Shown here: positions 35,821-48,690 of the stretch, piece after piece
Layout of the letters: the number at the start of each line of letters is the position of its first letter
How positions within the stretch are numbered: the stretch's first letter is position 1
DNA from: Leclercia adecarboxylata
Lineage (GTDB): Bacteria; Pseudomonadota; Gammaproteobacteria; Enterobacterales; Enterobacteriaceae
Direction of reading: 5' to 3'
DNA: 64,000 bases
Assembly: GCF_006171285.1 (NCBI RefSeq)
Contig: NZ_CP040889.1
Location: 2,914,001 to 2,978,000, forward strand
The notes under the pieces: model-generated
Seen by the model: the letters and a program-made list of their open reading frames with translations, nothing else
Told to the model about the DNA's origin: nothing
The model's database searches: none
Made by a program: the position numbers and the translations under genes

Positions 35821-37251
35821 ATGAAAAAAACCACTTTAGCAATGAGTGCACTGGCTCTGAGTTTAGGATTAGCGTTGTCTCCTCTGTCTGCTAGCGCAGC
35901 GGAGACCGGATCGTCGGCAGCCACTGCGCAGCAGATGCCAAGCCTGGCGCCGATGCTGGAAAAAGTGATGCCATCGGTGGTCAGTATCAATGTCGAGGGC
36001 AGCACCACCGTCAACACGCCACGCATGCCACGTAACTTCCAGCAGTTCTTCGGCGACAACTCGCCGTTCTGCCAGGATGGTTCACCGTTCCAGAGCTCAC
36101 CATTCTGTCAGGGCGGCGATGGCGGCGGCAACGGCGGCGGCCAGCAGCAGAAATTTATGGCGCTGGGTTCTGGCGTGATCATTGATGCGGCCAAAGGCTA
36201 TGTTGTCACCAACAACCACGTGGTGGATAACGCCACCAGCATTAAGGTGCAGCTGAGCGACGGGCGTAAGCTCGACGCCAAAATGGTCGGGAAAGATCCT
36301 CGCTCTGATATTGCCCTGATTCAGATCCAGGATCCAAAAAAACTGACCGCGATTAAGCTCGCCGACTCTGACGCGCTGCGCGTGGGCGATTATACCGTGG
36401 CGATCGGTAACCCGTTCGGTCTGGGTGAGACGGTGACCTCCGGTATCGTTTCTGCCCTTGGTCGTAGCGGTCTGAATGCGGAAAACTACGAAAACTTTAT
36501 CCAGACGGATGCGGCGATTAACCGTGGTAACTCCGGTGGCGCGCTGGTGAACCTCAACGGCGAGCTGATCGGGATTAACACCGCGATCCTCGCCCCTGAC
36601 GGCGGCAACATCGGCATTGGCTTCGCCATCCCAAGCAACATGGTGAAAAACCTGACGGCGCAGATGGTCGAGTTTGGCCAGGTGAAACGCGGCGAGCTGG
36701 GAATTTTGGGTACCGAGCTGAACTCCGAGCTGGCGAAAGCCATGAAGGTTGATGCCCAGCGCGGTGCCTTTGTCAGCCAGGTGATGCCAAACTCCTCTGC
36801 GGCAAAAGCGGGGATCAAAGCCGGGGACGTGATCACCACCCTGAACGGCAAACCGGTGAGCAGCTTCGCGGCACTGCGTGCAGAAGTGGGCTCTATGCCG
36901 GTCGGCAGCAAAGTGAGCCTGGGTCTGCTGCGTGAAGGTAAACCGGTAACCGTAAATCTGGAACTGCAGCAGAGCAGCCAGAACCAGGTGGATGCCGGAA
37001 CCATCTTCAGCGGTATCGAAGGTGCGGATATGAGCAACAAGGGCCAGGATAAAGGCGTGTCGGTGGACAACGTTAAAGCCAATAGCCCGGCTGCCCGTAT
37101 CGGCCTGAAGAAAGGGGATGTGATTATCGGTGCTAACCAGCAGCCGGTTAAGAACATCGCTGAACTTCGCAAAATTCTCGACAGCAAACCGTCGGTGCTG
37201 GCGCTGAATATCCAGCGTGGCGACACCTCTCTCTATCTGCTGATGCAGTAA
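35821..37251 (+). CDS. degP: Periplasmic serine protease/chaperone DegP
   Basis: DegP degrades or holds misfolded envelope proteins and forms cages around outer membrane protein clients. The 476-residue precursor starts at ATG 35821, with a signal peptide cleaved after ASA near residue 27. The catalytic triad is His133 (NNHVV), Asp163 (RSDIAL) and Ser238 (GNSGGAL) in precursor numbering. The LA loop (about 70-110) has two cysteines and a Gly/Gln-rich run two residues longer than E. coli. PDZ1 and PDZ2 cover about 285-375 and 390-470. It is driven by the sigma-E promoter upstream and ends in a strong terminator. Confidence 0.98.
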   Translation: MKKTTLAMSALALSLGLALSPLSASAAETGSSAATAQQMPSLAPMLEKVMPSVVSINVEGSTTVNTPRMPRNFQQFFGDNSPFCQDGSPFQSSPFCQGGDGGGNGGGQQQKFMALGSGVIIDAAKGYVVTNNHVVDNATSIKVQLSDGRKLDAKMVGKDPRSDIALIQIQDPKKLTAIKLADSDALRVGDYTVAIGNPFGLGETVTSGIVSALGRSGLNAENYENFIQTDAAINRGNSGGALVNLNGELIGINTAILAPDGGNIGIGFAIPSNMVKNLTAQMVEFGQVKRGELGILGTELNSELAKAMKVDAQRGAFVSQVMPNSSAAKAGIKAGDVITTLNGKPVSSFAALRAEVGSMPVGSKVSLGLLREGKPVTVNLELQQSSQNQVDAGTIFSGIEGADMSNKGQDKGVSVDNVKANSPAARIGLKKGDVIIGANQQPVKNIAELRKILDSKPSVLALNIQRGDTSLYLLMQ

Positions 37252-37258
37252 CCTGTTC

Positions 37259-37290
37259 AGCCCCTGTTTCTGCCTGGAAACAGGGGCTTT
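37259..37290 (+). terminator. Rho-independent terminator of degP
   Basis: AGCCCCTGTTTC (37259-37270) pairs over 12 bp with GAAACAGGGGCT (37277-37288), followed by TTTTACTTT. Confidence 0.92.
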
Positions 37291-37341
37291 TACTTTCCTT
37301 TCTGTGAACCCTTCCACAAGTCCATACTTCTCCCTGTGAGT

Positions 37342-37357
37342 TTGTGCATTCGCACAA
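37342..37357. promoter_or_regulatory. Candidate CdaR operator upstream of cdaR
   Basis: TTGTGC (37342-37347) and GCACAA (37352-37357) are perfect 6-bp arms about 4 bp apart, 54-69 bp before the cdaR ATG. CdaR acts on sugar-acid genes and is reported to control its own gene, so this dyad is a natural candidate for its binding. No other regulator is suggested by the sequence. Confidence 0.45.
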
Positions 37358-37410
37358 TGCGGCCCTGATTAATCTTCCTTATGCTTGAGCTCTGCTCAGA
37401 GGAGGGCGAC

Positions 37411-38568
37411 ATGGCTGGCTGGCATCTTGATACCAAAATGGCGCAGGATATCGTGGCACGAACGATGCGCATCATTGACACCAATATCAACGTGATGGAC
37501 GCTCGCGGCCGGATCATTGGCAGCGGCGATCGCGAGCGTATTGGGGAATTGCACGAAGGTGCGCTGCTGGTGCTCTCCCAGGGGCGCGTGGTGGATATTG
37601 ATGACGCGGTGGCGCGACATCTTCACGGCGTGCGCCAGGGGATCAACCTGCCGCTGCGTCTGGAGGGGGAAATCGTCGGGGTTATCGGCCTGACCGGTGA
37701 GCCGGAATCCCTGCGCAAATACGGCGAGCTGGTCTGTATGACCGCAGAGATGATGCTGGAGCAGTCCCGCCTGATGCACTTGCTGGCGCAGGACAGCCGC
37801 CTGCGTGAAGAGCTGGTGATGAACCTGATCCAGGCGGAAGAGCATACCCCGGCATTAACGGAGTGGGCGCAACGTCTGGGCATCGACCTCAACCAGCCCC
37901 GCGTGGTGGCGGTAATCGAGGTCGACAGCGGCCAGCTGGGCGTCGACAGCGCCATGGTGGAGTTGCAGCAGCTGCAGAACGCGCTGGCCACGCCGGAGCG
38001 TAATAACCTGGTGGCGATCGTCTCGTTAACCGAGATGGTGGTGCTGAAACCGGCGTTGAACCAGTTTGGCCGCTGGGATGCGGAAGATCATCGTCGGCGC
38101 GTGGAACAGCTGATTGCGCGGATGAAGGAGAACGGCCAGCTGCGTTTTCGCGTGGCGCTAGGCAACTACTTTACCGGCCCGGGGAGCATTGCCCGTTCGT
38201 GGCGTACGGCCCGCACGACCATGATGGTTGGCAAGCAGCGTATGCCGGAAAACCGCAGCTATTTTTACCAGGATTTGATGCTGCCGGTGCTGCTCGACAG
38301 CCTGCGCGGTGGCTGGCAGGCCAACGAACTGGCGCGCCCGCTGGTGCGGCTGAAGGCAATGGATAACAACGGCCTGCTGCGGCGCACGCTGCAGGCGTGG
38401 TTCCGTCATAACGTGCAGCCGCTGGCCACGTCGAAGGCGCTCTTTATCCACCGCAATACGCTGGAGTACCGCCTCAACCGCATTTCGGAGCTGACGGGGC
38501 TGGATCTGGGGAATTTTGACGACCGGCTGTTGCTGTATGTGGCGTTGCAGTTAGACGAGCAGCGGTGA
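37411..38568 (+). CDS. cdaR: CdaR, regulator of D-galactarate, D-glucarate and D-glycerate use
   Basis: CdaR activates the gar and gud genes in response to sugar diacids. The 385-residue protein has the N-terminal diacid-recognition domain (about 3-135), beginning LDTKMAQDIVARTMRIIDTN. A middle GGDEF-like degenerate domain follows. The C-terminal PucR-type helix-turn-helix includes TSKALFIHRNTLEYRLNRIS near 342-361. GAGGAGG at 37400-37406 places the start at ATG 37411 rather than at an upstream in-frame ATG. No target genes are in the window. A palindrome lies upstream. Confidence 0.96.
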   Translation: MAGWHLDTKMAQDIVARTMRIIDTNINVMDARGRIIGSGDRERIGELHEGALLVLSQGRVVDIDDAVARHLHGVRQGINLPLRLEGEIVGVIGLTGEPESLRKYGELVCMTAEMMLEQSRLMHLLAQDSRLREELVMNLIQAEEHTPALTEWAQRLGIDLNQPRVVAVIEVDSGQLGVDSAMVELQQLQNALATPERNNLVAIVSLTEMVVLKPALNQFGRWDAEDHRRRVEQLIARMKENGQLRFRVALGNYFTGPGSIARSWRTARTTMMVGKQRMPENRSYFYQDLMLPVLLDSLRGGWQANELARPLVRLKAMDNNGLLRRTLQAWFRHNVQPLATSKALFIHRNTLEYRLNRISELTGLDLGNFDDRLLLYVALQLDEQR

Positions 38569-38576
38569 CGTTGTTT

Positions 38577-38605
38577 GCCGGGTGGCGGCTGCGCCTTACC
38601 CGGCC
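38577..38605. repeat. Single REP element after cdaR
   Basis: GCCGGGTGGCGGCTGCG runs on to CCTTACCCGGCC, a complete REP hairpin just past the cdaR stop and before the terminator. Confidence 0.88.
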
Positions 38606-38616
38606 AAGGTAAAAGC

Positions 38617-38644
38617 AAAACGGCAACCCAAGGTTGCCGTTTTT
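38617..38644. terminator. Bidirectional terminator between cdaR and yaeH
   Basis: AAAACGGCAACC (38617-38628) and GGTTGCCGTTTT (38632-38643) are perfect 12-bp arms with a 3-nt loop. U-runs follow on both strands. Confidence 0.93.
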
Positions 38645-38654
38645 AGTGTTTGCA

Positions 38655-38688
38655 CCCTCTCCCGGTGGGAGAGGGCCGGGGTGAGGGC
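38655..38688 (-). repeat. Type II palindromic intergenic repeat, copy 3 (inverted)
   Basis: On the minus strand this matches the 34-nt elements at 19647 and 31881, with one base changed in the hairpin loop. It lies at the 3' side of yaeH. Confidence 0.88.
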
Positions 38689-38706
38689 ATCATGCCGCAC
38701 CGGGAA

Positions 38707-39096
38707 TTACTTATTACGGGTCAGCTTCTCAAGATCCGCTTCGATTTCCGTGATCTTGTGGGCAACCACGCTTTCCAGATGACGCAGGTCATCGAGGATC
38801 TTACGTTTCAGATCCACTTCAGTGCGATCGCGCTGGCAAATCTGATCCAGTTCATCAATCACATAGCGCAGATTCGGGCTGATCTCCTGCACCTCTTTGT
38901 AACCCTGACCGATGCCATCGGCAACGACAGTTTTACGCTGGCGCGGGTACTTAAACTTTACGCTCTTGGCGAAGAACTCACCCTTATCCTTGTGGAAATA
39001 GATTTTCAGGATATCGTTATTGGCTTCCTGACGGAGGCTGTAACGGTCAATTTCATCAGGATTAGTAATGCCCAGACTTTTCAGATTATCGTACAT
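38707..39096 (-). CDS. yaeH: YaeH, conserved UPF0325 protein of unknown function
   Basis: This small 129-residue soluble protein is highly conserved in enterobacteria (128 residues in E. coli). It starts [20 protein letters not shown]. It is rich in charged residues. Its C-terminal third, from [15 protein letters not shown] onward, has heptad spacing that suggests a coiled coil. I see no catalytic motif and give no function. The ATG at 39096 follows AAGGG. The in-frame upstream ATG adds ten unconserved residues. In E. coli K-12 yaeI lies between it and dapD; here the 111-bp gap holds only a terminator. Confidence 0.92.
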   Translation of the reverse strand: MYDNLKSLGITNPDEIDRYSLRQEANNDILKIYFHKDKGEFFAKSVKFKYPRQRKTVVADGIGQGYKEVQEISPNLRYVIDELDQICQRDRTEVDLKRKILDDLRHLESVVAHKITEIEADLEKLTRNK

Positions 39097-39170
39097 AGCG
39101 GTACCCTTGATCTCAACATAACCCATGAATAATTCACGAAAAAATCTATTTTCGCCACCCTCAGATATAA

Positions 39171-39196
39171 AAAAAGCGGGGTTGCCCCCGCTTTTT
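39171..39196 (-). terminator. Terminator downstream of dapD
   Basis: AAAAAGCGGGG (39171-39181) and CCCCGCTTTTT (39186-39196) form an 11-bp stem with a 4-nt loop. Transcription from dapD enters from the right and meets a U-run. Confidence 0.92.
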
Positions 39197-39207
39197 GTTA
39201 TACCCGA

Positions 39208-40032
39208 TTAATCGATGGTACGCAGCAGTTCGTTGATGCCCACTTTGCCGCGGGTTTTCGCATCGACTTTTTTGACGATTACCGCACAGTACAGGCTGTA
39301 TTTGCCATCTTTTGATGGCAGGTTGCCGGAAACCACCACGGAACCCGCCGGTACGCGACCGTAATGCACTTCACCGGTTTCACGATCGTAAATACGGGTG
39401 CTCTGGCCGATGTAGACGCCCATGGAGATCACGGAGCCTTCTTCGACGATCACGCCTTCAACCACTTCGGAACGTGCGCCGATGAAGCAGTTGTCTTCGA
39501 TGATGGTTGGGTTCGCCTGCAGCGGCTCAAGAACACCACCGATACCCACGCCGCCGGAGAGGTGGACGTTTTTGCCGATCTGCGCGCAGGAACCTACGGT
39601 CGCCCAGGTATCCACCATGGTACCTTCGTCAACGTAAGCACCGATGTTCACGTAAGATGGCATCAGCACGGTGTTACGGGCAATGAATGCACCCTGACGA
39701 ACAGCTGCCGGTGGCACCACGCGGAAACCTTCTTTCTGGAAACGCGCTTCGTCGTAATCAGCGAATTTCATGGGTACTTTATCGAAGTAGCGGCTTTCCG
39801 CACCGTCGATAACCTGGTTATCGTTAATACGGAAAGAGAGCAGTACCGCTTTCTTCAGCCACTGATGAGTGACCCACTGACCGTCGATTTTTTCCGCTAC
39901 ACGCAGTGCGCCGGAATCAAGCAGAGAAATAACCTGATTTACCGCCTCACGGGTCACGGTGTCTACATTTGCCGGCGTAATGTCGGCGCGACGCTCAAAA
40001 GCGGACTCAATAACGTTCTGTAACTGCTGCAT
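39208..40032 (-). CDS. dapD: Tetrahydrodipicolinate N-succinyltransferase
   Basis: DapD succinylates tetrahydrodipicolinate on the way to diaminopimelate and lysine. The 274-residue protein has an N-terminal helical domain followed by a left-handed beta-helix of hexapeptide repeats from about residue 105 to 225 (for example [20 protein letters not shown] and [20 protein letters not shown]). The active-site segment near [20 protein letters not shown] is intact. It follows glnD by 30 nt on the minus strand and ends in a terminator. Confidence 0.97.
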   Translation of the reverse strand: MQQLQNVIESAFERRADITPANVDTVTREAVNQVISLLDSGALRVAEKIDGQWVTHQWLKKAVLLSFRINDNQVIDGAESRYFDKVPMKFADYDEARFQKEGFRVVPPAAVRQGAFIARNTVLMPSYVNIGAYVDEGTMVDTWATVGSCAQIGKNVHLSGGVGIGGVLEPLQANPTIIEDNCFIGARSEVVEGVIVEEGSVISMGVYIGQSTRIYDRETGEVHYGRVPAGSVVVSGNLPSKDGKYSLYCAVIVKKVDAKTRGKVGINELLRTID

Positions 40033-40062
40033 AGTTCAACTCTTTCCAGGTAAAAAAAAACA

Positions 40063-43595
<3,533 letters not shown>

Positions 43596-43716
43596 GTAAT
43601 CTGTCCATCAGTGTCGTTTTTTTCGACAATACTAGTCTAAGTGTTGTCAATGGTATCAGTCTGGCGCACATGCTGCCAAATTGAGATTCCTTTACCGCAC
43701 ACACGGCCAACAATTG

Positions 43717-43746
43717 TTGGTTTCGGGTAGCGTTTTGTGGTATAAA
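43717..43746 (+). promoter_or_regulatory. rpsB promoter
   Basis: TTGGTT (43717-43722) and TATAAA (43741-43746) are 18 bp apart, with TG one base before the -10 (extended -10). The start region GCGCGCCGG is a GC-rich discriminator, the type repressed by ppGpp and DksA. The transcript would carry a leader of about 160 nt. Confidence 0.75.
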
Positions 43747-43789
43747 GCGCGCCGGACTTCCGATCCATTTCAGATACACAGGATGGACG

Positions 43790-44642
<853 letters not shown>

Positions 44643-44677
44643 TAAGGTTCTACCCCTTATTAGTACCGTGTATGAAT

Positions 44678-44703
44678 AGGGGCCCATTATCGGCCCCTTT
44701 TTT
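44678..44703 (+). terminator. Intercistronic attenuator between rpsB and tsf
   Basis: AGGGGCC (44678-44684) pairs with GGCCCCT (44692-44698) over 7 bp, followed by TTTTT. Partial termination here would let rpsB be transcribed more than tsf; such readthrough control is known for this operon. Confidence 0.8.
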
Positions 44704-44759
44704 CAATTTATACTGTTTGGCCGCTGGCCGGGCAGTTCACATCTCCCGAGGATTTAAGA

Positions 44760-45611
44760 ATGGCTGAAATTACCGCATCCCTGGTAAAAGAGCTGCGTGA
44801 GCGTACTGGCGCAGGCATGATGGATTGCAAAAAAGCGCTGACTGAAGCAAACGGCGACATCGAGCTGGCAATCGAAAACATGCGTAAATCCGGTGCGATC
44901 AAAGCAGCTAAGAAAGCAGGCAACGTTGCTGCTGACGGCGTGATCATCACTAAGATCGACGGCACCTACGGCATCATTCTGGAAGTTAACTGCCAGACTG
45001 ACTTCGTTGCTAAAGATGGCGGTTTCCAGGCATTTGCTAACAAAGTTCTGGACGCAGCTATTGCTGGCAAAATCACTGACGTTGAAGTTCTGAAAGCACA
45101 GTTCGAAGAAGAACGTGTTGCTCTGGTTGCTAAAATCGGTGAGAACATCAACATCCGTCGCGTTTCTTCTCTGGAAGGCGACGTTCTGGGTTCATACCAG
45201 CACGGCGCACGTATCGGTGTTCTGGTTGCTGCTAAAGGCGCTGACGAAGAGCTGGTTAAACAGCTGGCAATGCACATCGCTGCAAGCAAACCAGAATTCG
45301 TTAAGCCAGAAGACGTGTCTGCTGAAGTAGTAGAAAAAGAGTACCAGGTTCAGCTGGACATCGCCATGCAGTCTGGCAAGCCAAAAGAAATCGCAGAGAA
45401 AATGGTTGAAGGCCGCATGAAGAAATTCACCGGCGAAGTTTCTCTGACTGGCCAGCCATTCGTTATGGATCCAAGCAAAACTGTTGCTCAGCTGCTGAAA
45501 GAGCACAACGCTGACGTAACTGGCTTCATCCGCTTCGAAGTGGGCGAAGGCATCGAGAAAGTTGAGACTGACTTCGCAGCAGAAGTTGCTGCAATGTCCA
45601 AGCAGTCTTAA
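44760..45611 (+). CDS. tsf: Translation elongation factor Ts
   Basis: EF-Ts exchanges GDP for GTP on EF-Tu. The 283-residue protein has the N-terminal UBA-like domain ([20 protein letters not shown] near 9-28), the conserved core with [14 protein letters not shown] near 79-92 (the Asp-Phe that displaces Mg from EF-Tu), and the coiled coil near 185-225. Codon bias is that of highly expressed genes. It lies 117 nt after rpsB past an attenuator, with a strong terminator behind it. Confidence 0.99.
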   Translation: MAEITASLVKELRERTGAGMMDCKKALTEANGDIELAIENMRKSGAIKAAKKAGNVAADGVIITKIDGTYGIILEVNCQTDFVAKDGGFQAFANKVLDAAIAGKITDVEVLKAQFEEERVALVAKIGENINIRRVSSLEGDVLGSYQHGARIGVLVAAKGADEELVKQLAMHIAASKPEFVKPEDVSAEVVEKEYQVQLDIAMQSGKPKEIAEKMVEGRMKKFTGEVSLTGQPFVMDPSKTVAQLLKEHNADVTGFIRFEVGEGIEKVETDFAAEVAAMSKQS

Positions 45612-45617
45612 TCAGCG

Positions 45618-45648
45618 AAAAGAAGCCGCCTGAGGGCGGCTTCTTTTT
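45618..45648 (+). terminator. Rho-independent terminator of rpsB-tsf
   Basis: AAAAGAAGCCGCC (45618-45630) pairs with GGCGGCTTCTTTT (45635-45647) across a TGAG loop. The stem is 13 bp and ends in a U-run. Confidence 0.94.
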
Positions 45649-45761
45649 GTGTACGTCTGTGTAAATCAGCCAGGCGCCTATAGAGTCTGTGTTGAATTGC
45701 GATATAACATGTCGCCAGAATTAACCCCCATCTTAATCGTTGACAGTCCCAGGAAAGAAAT

Positions 45762-46487
45762 ATGGCTACCAATGCAAAACCCGTTTACAAACGCATTCTG
45801 CTTAAGCTGAGTGGCGAAGCGCTGCAGGGGTCGGAAGGCTTCGGTATTGACGCAAGCATCCTTGACCGCATGGCGCAGGAGATCAAAGAACTGGTTGAAC
45901 TGGGCATCCAGGTTGGCGTAGTCATTGGCGGTGGTAACCTTTTCCGTGGCGCAGGTCTGGCAAAAGCCGGCATGAACCGCGTTGTGGGCGATCACATGGG
46001 TATGCTGGCAACGGTCATGAATGGCCTGGCAATGCGTGATGCCCTGCATCGTGCCTATGTGAATGCGCGCCTGATGTCCGCTATTCCGCTGAATGGCGTA
46101 TGTGATAACTACAGCTGGGCCGAAGCGATCAGCCTGCTGCGCAATAACCGCGTGGTGATCCTCTCCGCCGGTACGGGTAATCCGTTCTTTACGACCGACT
46201 CCGCAGCCTGCCTGCGCGGTATCGAAATCGAAGCCGATGTGGTACTGAAAGCCACCAAAGTGGATGGCGTGTTTACTGCCGATCCGGCAAAAGATCCTGC
46301 TGCAACCATGTACGATCAGCTGACCTACAGCGAAGTACTGGATAAAGAGCTGAAAGTGATGGATCTTGCCGCCTTCACGCTGGCCCGCGACCACAAATTG
46401 CCGATTCGTGTCTTCAACATGAACAAGCCTGGCGCACTGCGCCGCGTTGTTATGGGCGAAAAAGAAGGCACTTTGATCACGGAGTAA
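45762..46487 (+). CDS. pyrH: UMP kinase
   Basis: PyrH phosphorylates UMP to UDP, is activated by GTP and inhibited by UTP, and also takes part in pyrimidine repression of carAB. The 241-residue protein has the amino-acid-kinase fold: [12 protein letters not shown] near 12-23, [10 protein letters not shown] near 55-64, a UMP-binding region with [20 protein letters not shown] near 75-94, and [13 protein letters not shown] near 138-150. ATG 45762 is preceded by CAGGAAAG. It stands alone between the tsf terminator and frr. Confidence 0.98.
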   Translation: MATNAKPVYKRILLKLSGEALQGSEGFGIDASILDRMAQEIKELVELGIQVGVVIGGGNLFRGAGLAKAGMNRVVGDHMGMLATVMNGLAMRDALHRAYVNARLMSAIPLNGVCDNYSWAEAISLLRNNRVVILSAGTGNPFFTTDSAACLRGIEIEADVVLKATKVDGVFTADPAKDPAATMYDQLTYSEVLDKELKVMDLAAFTLARDHKLPIRVFNMNKPGALRRVVMGEKEGTLITE

Positions 46488-46506
46488 TTTCCGTTGACGA
46501 TAAATA

Positions 46507-46547
46507 CAGGTAAGATTCCGCTCTACATTGTAGTGATATCTTACCTG
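46507..46547 (+). other. Long stem-loop in the pyrH-frr gap
   Basis: CAGGTAAGAT (46507-46516) and ATCTTACCTG (46538-46547) are exact 10-bp arms. Inside, CTAC (46523-46526) and GTAG (46530-46533) form a 4-bp tip. No U-run follows, so it is not a standard terminator. It may protect the pyrH 3' end or be a protein-binding dyad. Confidence 0.6.
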
Positions 46548-46562
46548 GACGCGCCTTTGGCG

Positions 46563-46589
46563 TTGTCATGAATTAAACGCGACTATACT
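46563..46589 (+). promoter_or_regulatory. Candidate frr promoter
   Basis: TTGTCA (46563-46568) and TATACT (46584-46589) are 15 bp apart, which is short, about 67 bp before the frr start. Confidence 0.45.
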
Positions 46590-46655
46590 TAGCACACCTG
46601 TAGCAGCTGTGCTGGCGGATAGTCTGCCTGAGACAAGTTTTCAAGGATTCGTAAC

Positions 46656-47213
46656 GTGATTAACGACATCAGAAAAGATGCTGAAGTACGCATGGACAAA
46701 TGTGTAGAAGCGTTCAAAACCCAAATCAGCAAAATTCGTACTGGCCGTGCTTCTCCAAGCCTGCTGGATGGCATCGTCGTGGAATACTACGGTACGCCAA
46801 CGCCGCTGCGTCAGTTGGCGCAGGTTACGGTTGAAGATACCCGTACGCTGAAAATCAACGTGTTCGACCGCTCTATGGGTCCGGCCGTTGAGAAAGCGAT
46901 CATGGCGTCCGATCTGGGTCTGAACCCAAGCTCAGCAGGCACCGATATTCGCGTTCCGCTGCCACCGCTGACCGAAGAGCGTCGTAAAGACCTGATCAAA
47001 GTGGTTCGTGGTGAAGCCGAGCAGGGCCGTGTTTCCGTGCGTAACGTTCGTCGTGACGCGAACGATAAAGTAAAGGCGCTGCTGAAAGAGAAAGAGATCA
47101 GTGAAGACGACGATCGCCGTTCTCAGGACGACGTTCAGAAACTGACTGATGCCGCTATCAAGAAAATTGACGCGGCGCTGGCAGAAAAAGAAGCAGAGCT
47201 GATGCAGTTCTGA
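46656..47213 (+). CDS. frr: Ribosome recycling factor
   Basis: RRF with EF-G splits the post-termination ribosome. The 185-residue tRNA-shaped protein has domain I as a three-helix bundle, with conserved [13 protein letters not shown] near 29-41 and NVRRDAND near 128-135, and domain II from about 31 to 104 ([14 protein letters not shown]). The start is GTG 46656 after CAAGGA, as in E. coli. The terminator at 47232 ends the message. Confidence 0.98.
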   Translation: MINDIRKDAEVRMDKCVEAFKTQISKIRTGRASPSLLDGIVVEYYGTPTPLRQLAQVTVEDTRTLKINVFDRSMGPAVEKAIMASDLGLNPSSAGTDIRVPLPPLTEERRKDLIKVVRGEAEQGRVSVRNVRRDANDKVKALLKEKEISEDDDRRSQDDVQKLTDAAIKKIDAALAEKEAELMQF

Positions 47214-47231
47214 TTTCTGTCGTAATCTGAT

Positions 47232-47281
47232 AAAACGCCGTACAGAAGGCCTTTGGGCTTTGCTGGCGGCGTTTTGCTTTT
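47232..47281 (+). terminator. Rho-independent terminator of frr
   Basis: AAAACGCCG (47232-47240) and CGGCGTTTT (47267-47275) form a 9-bp stem with a long internal loop, followed by GCTTTTC. It ends 25 nt before dxr. Confidence 0.8.
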
Positions 47282-47305
47282 CTGGTTCACTATTCCGGGC
47301 ATCTC

Positions 47306-48505
47306 ATGAAGCAATTAACTCTCCTTGGCTCGACCGGCTCCATTGGTTGCAGCACTCTCGATGTTGTTCGCCATAACCCAGACCACTACGCGGTGGCCGC
47401 CCTTGTCGCAGGCAAAAATGTTCACCGTATGGTGGAACAGTGTCTGGAGTTTACCCCGCGCTATGCGGTGATGGATGATGAAGCGAGCGCCCGGCAGGTT
47501 AAGGCGTTGCTGGTGGAGAAGGGGAGTCGCACCGAGGTGTTAAGCGGGCCAGAGGCTGCCTGCGAAATGGCCGCGCTGGATGACGTCGACCAGGTAATGG
47601 CCGCTATCGTGGGTGCGGCGGGACTGCTGCCGACGCTTGCCGCCATCGATGCCGGAAAATCCGTTTTGCTGGCAAACAAAGAGTCGCTGGTGACCTGTGG
47701 CCGCCTGTTTATGGACGCCGTGAAGCGCAATGGCGCGCGACTTTTGCCGGTAGATAGCGAACATAACGCGATTTTTCAGAGTTTACCGCAACCGTTTCAG
47801 GAGAACCTGGGGTACGCTGATCTCGAGCAGAATGGCGTCTCTTCTATCCTGCTTACCGGGTCTGGTGGCCCGTTCCGTGACATACCGCTGTCTGAACTGG
47901 TCTCAATGACCCCGGATCAGGCATGCCGTCACCCGAACTGGTCGATGGGGCGTAAAATTTCCGTTGATTCGGCCACCATGATGAATAAAGGTCTGGAATA
48001 TATTGAAGCCCGCTGGTTGTTCAACGCCTCGGCAGCGCAGATGGAAGTGTTGATTCACCCGCAGTCGGTGATCCACTCCATGGTACGTTATCGTGATGGC
48101 AGCGTGATGGCACAGTTAGGTGAACCCGATATGCGTACGCCTATCGCCCATACCATGGCCTGGCCGAACCGCGTGCTTTCAGGCGTTAAGCCGCTCGATT
48201 TCTGTAAGCTGAGTGCGCTGACGTTCAGTGCGCCTGATTATCAGCGCTATCCGTGCCTGAAGCTGGCGATGGAAGCCTTCGAGCAGGGGCAGGCGGCAAC
48301 GACCGCACTCAACGCGGCGAACGAAATCGCTGTCGCCGCCTTCCTCGATAATCGGATCCGCTTTACCGATATCGCTACGCTGAACCTGTCTGTTCTTGAG
48401 GCGATGGATTTACGCGAACCGCAAAGTGTGGATGACGTATTGACCGTCGATGCGAACGCCAGAGCCACGGCGCAAAAAGCGGTGACGCACCTCGCAAGCT
48501 GGTGA
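47306..48505 (+). CDS. dxr: 1-deoxy-D-xylulose 5-phosphate reductoisomerase
   Basis: Dxr makes 2-C-methylerythritol 4-phosphate, the committed step of the MEP isoprenoid pathway and the target of fosmidomycin. The 399-residue protein has the NADPH-binding [13 protein letters not shown] near 8-20, LLANKESLV near 122-130, and the metal site Asp-Glu-Glu in [11 protein letters not shown] near 149-159 plus [10 protein letters not shown] near 227-236. ATG 47306 has no obvious strong Shine-Dalgarno. It feeds isoprenoid units to UppS encoded next. Confidence 0.97.
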   Translation: MKQLTLLGSTGSIGCSTLDVVRHNPDHYAVAALVAGKNVHRMVEQCLEFTPRYAVMDDEASARQVKALLVEKGSRTEVLSGPEAACEMAALDDVDQVMAAIVGAAGLLPTLAAIDAGKSVLLANKESLVTCGRLFMDAVKRNGARLLPVDSEHNAIFQSLPQPFQENLGYADLEQNGVSSILLTGSGGPFRDIPLSELVSMTPDQACRHPNWSMGRKISVDSATMMNKGLEYIEARWLFNASAAQMEVLIHPQSVIHSMVRYRDGSVMAQLGEPDMRTPIAHTMAWPNRVLSGVKPLDFCKLSALTFSAPDYQRYPCLKLAMEAFEQGQAATTALNAANEIAVAAFLDNRIRFTDIATLNLSVLEAMDLREPQSVDDVLTVDANARATAQKAVTHLASW

Positions 48506-48604
48506 TAATCCACCCGCAGGTGGTCATGCTATTTGTTAGCGTTGGGCTTCAGTGATATAGTCTGCGCCACCTGATTGCGGGTTGTTGACGTTACGTGGTC
48601 AGGT

Positions 48605-48630
48605 AAGCCGTGGTATGACACGGCTTTTTT
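48605..48630 (+). terminator. Terminator between dxr and uppS
   Basis: AAGCCGTG (48605-48612) and CACGGCTT (48619-48626) form an 8-bp stem with a 6-nt loop, followed by a T-run. It lies 100 nt after dxr and 60 nt before uppS, so uppS probably needs its own promoter or antitermination. Confidence 0.85.
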
Positions 48631-48690
48631 ACGTAAAGGCTTCAGTATTCCTGAGTACCGTTAAATCCTTTCAGGGACCAAAAACGCGTT

